A DNA stretch of 64,000 bases from Trichopria drosophilae (taxonomy: Eukaryota > Arthropoda > Insecta > Hymenoptera > Diapriidae). This document shows positions 56,335 to 64,000 of the stretch, one piece after another (the first letter of the stretch is position 1; every line of letters begins with the position of its first letter). The DNA lies in the NCBI GenBank assembly GCA_030407085.1, contig CM059586.1, positions 35,451,501 through 35,515,500 on the forward strand, given 5' to 3'. The notes below the pieces were generated by a model. It ran no database searches. It was not told the origin of the DNA and worked only from the letters and a program-made list of their open reading frames with translations. The translations under genes were made by a program, and so were the position numbers.

Positions 56335-57030
56335 ATTTGCCTAAATAATGGAAGGAAACCCCGAAGACCACGTGGCGTTTAAAGGGCACTCAGCCAAAAG
56401 AGCCGAGTAATGAGTCTCATCGAAGGGTTTCATTGGAGATCTTACGATCAGATAAACGAAGAGCATCTGGGTGAAACCTATGTATTGAAAGGGTAGGGAC
56501 AAGCAAGGAATGCGACGTCATTGAAAGGGCGAGAAAAGGGGCTACTTTGCTCCGATAAGGAAAAGCGCACAGGGACCGTCCGTCGGCGATTATCTTTAAT
56601 AAGTGCCCATTTTAGTTCGCAGGTTAATTCTTAGGTTTAATCGCAATGACGTCGGTATTACGTGACTTTGACACCCGTCGACGAAGGACTATGACGATAC
56701 GATGATGATAGGAAATTGAAATTGATAGCCCTCCTATATATTACGTGTGATTTGTGATAGCGTGGTGTCGTCATCGTCGGATATTTGATATCCCATTCGC
56801 ACTTCTACCGCTCTTATATTCTTAATCGCCCTCGAGAGTCTCCGCATATTTTCCGAAGTCCTAATGTCGCTGGGTGGAAGTCAATTATTCAATTCTGCCG
56901 TTTAACTGCGAAAATATTGCCGACGCGTGAGAACATCAATTTTTATGGAAACTCCTCCGTCGGAATACCAACTGAATTTGTCGAAGGGGCTTTCACCGTT
57001 AAAAAGCGTGTAATGAAATCTAAAGGGTGA
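56335..57030. other. Long CpG-rich island, function unknown
   Basis: About 700 bases of raised G+C and CpG (GACCACGTGGCGTTTAAAGG near 56368, GACCGTCCGTCGGCGATTAT near 56574, CGACGCGTGAGAAC near 56921). An 81-codon plus-strand open frame at 56785-57030 has no recognised motif, and stops interrupt the rest, so one coding exon covering the island is excluded. It is the second largest island and a plausible cis-regulatory region or 5' untranslated exon. Confidence 0.35.
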
Positions 57031-57034
57031 TTAT

Positions 57035-57565
57035 TATCAAAATTCGCATTTTATGTATATCAGCCCTTTTTCCAATTTCACGATTGAAGTAATTTGGTAT
57101 TAGATGATTTCGGAATGCGTTATCCTTCAATCGATTTCAAATTTATGCAATTTTTATTGCTCAAAATTATATATATGAACGTATTTATATTAAAAAAAAT
57201 ATTTTTATAAACAATGGGCAGTAGCTCGAAGATTGTATTGATTTTTACACTATAAAAACAAATACTTAAAATTATTACATAATAAAGTCAGCCAATGTAT
57301 AGTATCTTACGTTCAATCAATTTTCTTACTTATTTCTAGATTTCAGTAGCATTTATTGTATTAATATTCGTACTGGTTTTTATACAGTACTGAAAGAATA
57401 GATAATATATCTATATTTCTCTTGTAAACGTAATTTATGTCGTAAATTTGTCAAAACTTTACAAAAAATATACCTACTTCTAAAATTCGGATTATTAAAA
57501 TTTCTAAAATCTTTTGTTTTTTAATGGGTATTAGAATTTTAATATCGAGAAAAAGAGACTTCGAT
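57035..57565. other. AT-rich non-coding DNA
   Basis: No recognised feature. Confidence 0.4.
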
Positions 57566-57570
57566 AAATA

Positions 57571-58269
57571 AATTAGCGTCTAAATAACGGTACCATAATA
57601 TATTTAAAAAACGACAACTGAAAAGACGCACATAAAATCACAAAAAACAACAATGAATATATAAAAACCGTCTAGAAAGACTCATATATAAACAGATTAC
57701 AGAAAACAACATTTAACGTTTTCGGCTCTAGTTAGTAGTCCTCTTCAGAAAAGTATCATAATGGTAAAAAAAAAACTACAATGGATGAAAAATAAACAAT
57801 AAAAGCCAACCAATAAACAACCTCGATTTATCTTACCAAAATTACCACCAAGGTGGTTTAAAAATGTTGCAAATGCTGTTATTCCAAGAGAAAGAATAAA
57901 TTTTCTCGTTCTTGGTGAAAAATATGCCTTTCCCATCAATAATAAATTGCCCATGCACAATTTCATCGCGAGCATTGAGGATGTTTTAACAAAAGTAGAT
58001 AATGTTATAAATAATGATGGTAATATTATTGTAGATTTGAGAAACAAACTCCGAAAGGATTGTGTTCAAATTTTGAAAAAGTTATGAATTAGAGCCGAAA
58101 ACGTTAAATATTGTTTTCAGTAAATCTGTTTATATCTGTTTATATATTCTGGAGTCTTTTTAGACGGTTTTTAATATATTCGTTGTTGTTTTTTTGTGAT
58201 TTTTATGTGCGTCTTTCCTGGCGTCGTTTTTAAAATATATTATAGTGACCATTACTTAGACGCTAATTT
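57571..58269. mobile_element. Truncated Penelope-like element between inverted repeats
   Basis: Arms of about 165-185 bases, 57571-57735 and 58086-58269, are inverted copies. Both start AATTAGCGTCTAA at the outer edge and reach AACGTTTTCGGCTCTA at the inner edge, with shared inner blocks such as AAAGACGCACATAAAA and AAAAACCGTCTA. They enclose a Penelope-type coding fragment on the plus strand. Penelope-like elements are known for terminal repeats in direct or inverted arrangement. The reverse transcriptase and GIY-YIG endonuclease are missing, so this copy cannot be autonomous. Confidence 0.72.
57803..58087 (+). pseudogene. N-terminal fragment of a Penelope-like protein
   Basis: An open stretch of 94 codons follows a stop at 57800-57802 and ends at a TGA (58085-58087) directly before the right-hand arm. 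It contains VIPRERINFLVLGEKYAFPI, a match to the region before the reverse transcriptase in Penelope-like proteins, where a 'LSLGxKF' pattern follows a short basic helix. The next part, NFIASIEDVLTKVDNVIN, fits the helical segment that follows. There is no ATG at its start. The family call is from pattern memory, not a search. A 100-codon frame on the opposite strand is an antisense artefact. Confidence 0.6.
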
Positions 58270-58274
58270 CACAA

Positions 58275-60380
58275 AAAAAAAACTCTTGAAATTGTTACAT
58301 CACAAATTAAGCACTGTAAACGGCTTAATTTCAGTCTGAAATCGAGATAATTTTCTTAAATTAAGTCAATATTTGCGTTTAAAATCTTGTTTTTAGTTTT
58401 GGAAATTTACTTTTAGTCAATATTCAAGTTCGAAATAAGAATTCTATAACTTAGGTGTGACAAGCTCGAAAATTTTTTCTTTAAGCATAAATTTCGACTA
58501 AAATTTAAGCTTTTTACAGTTTTTAATTTGAGATGTAACAATTTTAAGACTTTTCTTTTCTGTATTATTTATCCATGTTAATTTTTATAAATGATCGAGA
58601 ATTGATTAATTATTTCTGAAAAAGAGAATTCTCTCAGTGTACTTTGCTAAAACCCCATTCATAGAGTAATATGACTATATTGAATTTAGAAGTAAAATAA
58701 TTTAATCGTGTAAAAACAATAACATCAATAAAGATATTAGAATTCGGATATGATTCATTAATAACTAACACACAATTCTAAGACGATTGAATAAAACACA
58801 TAATTTCAGCTGCTGAGTACTTTCCGAATTTATGTTAAGGCAGTCAAGTGTTACATTGATGACAACCCACTTTTCACATTCTTTTTCAACTTGCGAATTA
58901 TCAGATTAAGTTAGAAAAAATAGGTTTCATAAAAAAAATGTTGGAAACTTGTATAAGAAGTCTCATAAATTTGAAAAGAATTTAGAACTTAAAACATCCA
59001 TCTGGTAAATTATTTTTATATGCTTTTCCAACGACGTAATAAAAATGCGAAAAAACCACATAAAACTTATTTTATGAGAAAGATATGCATGAGTGGTTAC
59101 AAGAACGATGCGTGTATTTAGGTAATGTAAGTCACTAACACTAAACGTAAATGTATCATAATTAATTCGCAATTGTTTGAAACATTAATATATTTAATTT
59201 CTTGATTTTATTTAATTCAAAATGTCATGATCAAGCACCATAAACTTTCTTTAATGATACAAGTATGTTTTGCACATTCTTTTCACATCTTATATGTTTT
59301 AATAATCTATAGTAAATACATCAATTTTCAGACAGTAGATGTCGAAAAATCTGCAGATTCGTAATGTAGATCGAGAAAAACGATGATGGGTCGCTTTACC
59401 TGTGGAAGTCAAAGCACGTATTAAAATATATGTATAATAGTTCCCTACTTACATCATATTATCATGAATTCAGAACGTTTAAAGGTAATCTTTGCCCCAA
59501 ACTTTTGCTAAATGACGTCAAATATAATCGAGCTTGTAACATTGAGATGGGAACATTTAAAATTTCTTACATTCTAAAATGTGTTTAAGTGGAATTTGAG
59601 AACAAAGATTATTGGTTACAATCCTACTGAAAAAATTGCTTATTTTACTCGTAAAATATTTTAAATTTAAACTTTTCATACTTATTAGATTAATTATTAT
59701 TTTGTGTCTTTATGAACTAATATTGTAGGTATAGATTAAATTACGAGCAAAGTAATACATGCGAAATTAATTTTAACACCTCTAAAATCACTAAACAACT
59801 TATGTTACAGCTTAAAAACTACTGGTATGTGTTGATAACTTAACCAGATATAGAAAACCTGCAATCATGAGAATGCCAATAAACCAATAATTCACAACAT
59901 ACTCAAAGTAAGACCATTATTAGATGACCCATATTTAATATGGCGATTGAATATTCTTCCCAAGTAAGCACAATTATAATAATAATCGTTATTTTAATTG
60001 CTCCATTACTTTAATGTATTAGAATTGTGTAGTAAATTTATCTAAAATTATGCTCGTTACTCGAGAAGAGCAAATACGTTGTCAGGGTCATTACTTTTCA
60101 GGGTTATTAAGTACATACACTTATGTACAGTTGTTTTTCCAATACAAATGATAAGTCAAGTAAGTTAGAGATATCTTTTTTTTTTTAATGGCTAATAAGG
60201 ATACGATGGGCTCAAATGTTATTTCAATCAAACATGAAAAGCAAATCCATTTTTTTTGTTTAATTCGATTCCAAACACTTATAGAGCGTCTCTATATAAA
60301 AATTTACAAAATCGTTAGTCATTTTCGTTCTATATTTATTTCGGCTTTGAAAAATTAAAACAAGGATAAACTTTCGTGAA
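58275..60380. other. AT-rich non-coding DNA
   Basis: About 2.1 kb without recognisable gene or repeat. Confidence 0.4.
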
Positions 60381-60384
60381 CATA

Positions 60385-60680
60385 GCTTCTCAAATTTATT
60401 GTACGTATATGTGTTCTTGTGTAATTCGATGCGATGAAAACGAATATGATACTGAAAATTTGTGCAAATGCGATTTACATGTCACAAATCCTAAAAAATC
60501 CTAAAAATAATGTTGTTCGAATCTTTTTCGTTTATGTACACAACTTCGAAAAATCTTTCAAGAATTTATTGTTGCCTATGTTTTATTAAGTCCTTTGAAC
60601 TTGAGTACGTTGAAAACGAATATCATTGTGAAAATTGGGGTAAATGCAATTTACATGTTGAAAATCATGAAAAATTGATA
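60385..60680 (+). repeat. Imperfect tandem duplication, ~180 bp period
   Basis: GAAAACGAATATGATACTGA and AAATGCGATTTACATGT in the first unit (60385-60500) recur as GAAAACGAATATCATTGTGA and AAATGCAATTTACATGT in the second (60552-60680), each preceded by AATTTATTGT. Diverged, so old. Confidence 0.6.
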
Positions 60681-60699
60681 AAAGTCATAATTTTTTGAA

Positions 60700-62105
60700 G
60701 TTTTTATTATTTACTTACAACAAAAATCGGAATTATTGAAAAATGTTTCCAATAAAAGCTGTAGTTTGCTGACTATAGATATTTTGTCGTCAATACATAT
60801 TTTTGAGTTTTCAATATTTAATGAAATAAACTAGAATAATGATAAAATATCATAATTTTGATTAATTTGTCACGATTATCACCATGTAAATTGCACTTGC
60901 GTCAATATTCATTATGATATTCCATTTCAGCTTATAAATAGCTACGATACCGCATAGCTGTAATAAAAATTATTTACAACTATAAAAGGTTTTTACGGTT
61001 AATGTAGAATACACCTATAATAATAATACAATTAATTGTTTTTTTTTTGGTCAGTTTTCACTACACCTATACAAAACATTCATAAAATGCGTATTTCTAG
61101 AAGATCTACAACTTACATTTGAAACAATTTTCTAATATTTCAATATTGTTGAAAATAAACGAAGGCAATTTAAATTTCATATTGCTCCAGCTTTCTCCAT
61201 TGTAGTCATTTTAGGCTCATCGAATTACGTAAGAAAACTTTTTACTACAAATGTAATAATTTTATATCTATTATATAAATTTAACAAAAAATCTAAATTT
61301 GATCAAATTTGGCCGAAAGCGAATAAATCCAAAAATGACCAAAATAAGATCCCATTTTTTAAGCATTTTAGGATGTCTAGTGTTTCGACAATTAATAGGA
61401 ATTAGATCAACATTTTACTGAAATGATGTCTCTTTCAGACCCATATTATATACGTTTTTGTCTATCTTTTATATGGTAAATTCCGAGGATACTGCATAGA
61501 TTAAAAATGTATCAGATATCGATCTCAATAGGATCATTTTCGTATTGAAATGGTTAGGACGGTTAACCCATAGTTGAAAACGCTTTTGCAATTTTTGTAA
61601 AGAAAAGTCTCTCAGTATAGAACGAAAACCGCTCTAACTAGATATTTTTGCATGTAGATGGTCTACAAGCGTCTTAGAATTGAATTTAAAAAGAACATTC
61701 GATGTATTTTTCACCTTTGATTTAAATATCATTTAAGCTCACCGAAAAGCACTGTTGTTTTATTATTCATCGCCTAAAATTTATTGTACATAGAAATGTT
61801 AATGGTTATATATTGAAATGAAAAGTTTACAATTTACAGATTTTAGTTAGTTTGTATTTAAATCTTGCAGATGTTTTACGGTATACGTGGAGTAGGAACT
61901 GTACCGAGTAGAATAATTAAAATTTCCGTAACTAATGTAATAATGTAATACTGTAATAATATAAACATTGAGCAATATTAAGAAATAAATAGGACTGTAA
62001 AAATTCCTGAAAAATATTAAATATATTCATAGAAAATGTGCTAATACAATGAGACTGTATTATAATAGTGTGACGTCTACATTAACGATAATCTAAACGT
62101 CTAGT
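60700..62105. other. AT-rich non-coding DNA
   Basis: No recognised feature. Confidence 0.4.
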
Positions 62106-62109
62106 TTTG

Positions 62110-62335
62110 GCCTGTGTTTAGTCAGGACACTTAAGCCCTTTACCGTGGAGTCTGCCATAAATCATGAACTGGGAGTGGGCAAGGATCTGAGGTGGAAATT
62201 GTCTCAGTTAAAGCATGTCAGTAAGATAATTGTATCCATATTACTTCGACCCAGACCATATGTCTGGCGAAGTATTGAATTTGGTCAGTTCCCGTCAAAA
62301 AATTACCTAAGGAACCCAAAGCAACAATAAAAAAA
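62110..62335 (+). other. Moderately GC-rich open segment, unassigned
   Basis: Open for about 70 codons on the plus strand with text such as ELGVGKDLRWKLSQLKHV. Composition is closer to coding than its neighbourhood. I recognise no family. It could be a decayed transposon gene or chance. Confidence 0.2.
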
Positions 62336-62354
62336 TTGGTGTCCGTTAGGTTGT

Positions 62355-62392
62355 ACGTCCGTCCGTCCATCCGCCCGTCCGTCTGTCCGTGG
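62355..62392 (+). repeat. (GTCC)n-like microsatellite
   Basis: GTACGTCCGTCCGTCCATCC and further imperfect GTCC/GTCT units, followed by GTGGGCAAAATTTTGTATAC and then CGCGATATCTCGCG, a small palindrome. Confidence 0.85.
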
Positions 62393-62764
62393 GCAAAATT
62401 TTGTATACGCGATATCTCGCGACTGGAATGACGAATTTAAAAAGTACAAACGGATTTGCGTTTCTCTTGGCCAAACTTAGATCTGATTAGTTTTTGGAGA
62501 CAATGCATACTAGATTATGGGGAGGTTTAACGAAAAAACGCTCAAAAAACAGGTTTTTCCATTTTTTAACAAAAAATACAAATCGTACAAAAAAATGTTT
62601 CAAACAAAAAATATAGAACATCGAATTCTCTACAAAAAAGGTTCTATTCATTTCTTCGTAAAATCAACGATAATGCCTTAAAAAGCAAATTAACATGAAA
62701 TTAACATAAATTGTACATACACATATACAATGCATATGTATGTATATTATATACATTACATGAA

Positions 62765-62970
62765 AAACAGAGACACAGAGGAAGCAGGGGAGTGAGGCGG
62801 GTATCAGGGCGGGGGGGGGGGCATAACAAAATATTCACTGTAATGTTGGTGTGGGGTAGCCCTGGGGAGGTGGTAGCGGGGAGGGGGGTTCGGGAATTCG
62901 CAGGAACCGGGGGAGCGGGACGGGTATGCCCCCCCCCCCCCGACCTGTCAAAAACTCGACTAAACCGCGT
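62765..62970. repeat. G-run/C-run island with inverted homopolymers
   Basis: A run of about 12 G (near 62810-62821) followed by CAT and a run of about 14 C preceded by ATG (near 62928-62941) can pair. Between them are many GGGG and GGG tracts on the plus strand (GGGGAGGGGGGTTCGGG near 62878), suited to G-quadruplex formation. Overlapping open frames on both strands (about 100 codons each) are low-complexity products of this composition. Confidence 0.7.
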
Positions 62971-63076
62971 TTTTTTAAGCATGCAGTGTGAACAAGACGT
63001 GCTCATTTATCAGTGCTTCGGCTGACCTGCGGTCGGGGTTGAAGTTTTGAAAATGCTCATTTTCAATTTTACTATA

Positions 63077-63515
63077 GGGTGATTATGCCAATGAATGGAC
63101 GATTTTCTACATATTTCTATTTCTTATGAATGTATGATGTACAACATGCAACAAAATACATATTTTTATGTTCTTTGAACATTCAAAACAATATTTACAG
63201 TACTATTGATCTTCCAGTGTTTATTATTTTGTAAAATCAGAGCAAAGGTTTAAAGCCATCCAAAAAACGGTACTGAAAACGTCCCATTTGATTTAACCCG
63301 TCTATTCATTGGGGTTTAGCGGATTTTTTTACAAACGTATGAAGACGAGGTTAATAATTAAATAAAATCAAAGGTTGAACTACACGGTCATAAAGAGCAG
63401 AGTCTAACGATTCTAATGGTGGTATCATAATTAAATTTTCATAAAAGAATTCAAAAGTTACAATCGATCAAAGTGTGAAAAATGCTTAACCGTCCATTCA
63501 TTGGCATATTCACTC
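63077..63515. mobile_element. 439 bp TA-flanked MITE (GGGTGATTATGCCAATGAAT ends)
   Basis: TA then GGGTGATTATGCCAATGAAT plus GGACG; at the right CGTCC plus ATTCATTGGCATATTCACTC then TA. An extra CGTCTATTCATTGGGG lies inside near 63298, a third copy of the subterminal word. The interior is AT-rich with no coding sequence. Confidence 0.82.
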
Positions 63516-63519
63516 TATT

Positions 63520-64000
63520 TAAGGAACAAGATATTGTTACAATATATGTATAGAAACTAGTCGAACCTAACGATGCTAGAACTACCCTCTGCCGCCTACT
63601 TTCCTGACAGTGTTAAAATGGGAATATTCCCGGAAGCATCAGCCTTTCGTCAGGGAACTGCAATACGAATTTAGCCAAAATTGTAGGCACCCGGGACGAA
63701 GGCATCTATTTTGCTTTTTAAATCATCATTGGTAGAGTGTTTTCAGTTCTTGGTGATAAGTGAAAGATTCTTGTATAGGGCAACATTGAAAAGAAGTTAT
63801 ATTGTAGTCATTTTTCTTTATTAATAATTTGGATCCTTAACAGACCTTGATCGTTCTGTTTAGTCGCTCAAAGTCGCAACTCTAAATCTTTGAATGTTCG
63901 AACATAAAAGGCAAAATAGAGTTCCTCAACTGTCCTCTTCAGTCGTTTAAAGCACTCTTGTTTACTAGTTAAAATAGCTTGTATTCATGCTACATATTTG
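63520..64000. other. Mixed-composition DNA to window end
   Basis: Slightly GC-richer at 63570-63710 (GGAAGCATCAGCCTTTCGTC). No gene recognised. Confidence 0.35.

Noticed and set aside
57745..58047. 100-codon minus-strand frame
   Set aside because: It is antisense to the Penelope-like fragment, which gives the recognisable peptide on the plus strand.

Overview
The window looks like non-coding DNA from an animal nuclear genome, most likely an insect. It is strongly AT-rich, has short CpG-rich islands, carries many palindromic DNA-transposon derivatives flanked by TA, and holds decayed LINE, Penelope-like and tRNA-SINE remnants. The repeat style (foldback elements with AAAATGGCGGATCC-type arms, a 203 bp CCCAAYGG element, piggyBac-like ends) reminds me of hymenopteran genomes, but that is an impression I could not test by search. 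I found no bacterial operon, CRISPR array, rRNA gene or functional tRNA. I recognise no intact host protein-coding gene. The longest open frames are about 150 codons, and the recognisable ones are transposon debris. The window is probably intergenic or lies in a very large intron.

Layout. 1-7 kb: AT-rich DNA with a long-armed inverted-repeat element (615-1137), a minisatellite-like hairpin (2253-2456), a possible solo LTR (3544-3900) and a possible piggyBac-like end (6804). 7-15 kb: the first clear copy of a foldback family called 'A' here (7060-7270), CpG-rich islands near 7.8, 11.7 and 14.0 kb, and two weak coding-like segments near 10.1 and 11.0 kb. 15-20 kb: a 1,520 bp TA-flanked inverted-repeat transposon (16609-18128) with a 70 bp element nested in it, and the first 203 bp CCC...GGG element (19416-19618). 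24-28 kb: three retrotransposon fossils, namely a LINE endonuclease fragment, a LINE RNase H/zinc-knuckle C-terminus (+) and a reverse transcriptase with YADD motif (-). They are followed by the strongest CpG island (27.7-28.35 kb). 28-33 kb: a 715 bp CAGGGT-ended element, a large degenerate palindrome, the second 203 bp element and a tRNA-headed SINE (32273-32632). 34-40 kb: several MITE families, including a poly-C/poly-G-ended element (35120-35462) and a 363 bp AT-rich palindrome (38520-38882). 40-45 kb: the most structured part. Two direct repeats of about 460 bp carry GACCAGGTCGAGACC hairpins and are separated exactly at their junction by a 1,816 bp transposon with a 4 bp target duplication; a third, inverted hairpin copy and a tRNA-Thr-like sequence follow. 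49-58 kb: further MITEs, a piggyBac-like MITE, a CpG island (56.3-57.0 kb) and a Penelope-like fragment between inverted repeats (57571-58269). 58-64 kb: mostly plain AT-rich DNA, ending with a G/C-run island and a 439 bp TA-flanked element.

No genes are seen working together. What the window records is layered transposition. Several insertions are nested, so their relative ages can be read: the 203 bp element in a family A copy, a 70 bp element in the 1.5 kb element, the 363 bp element in sequence resembling the CAGGGT element, and the 1.8 kb transposon in a tandem repeat. All coordinates were read by eye. Identities are described, not measured.
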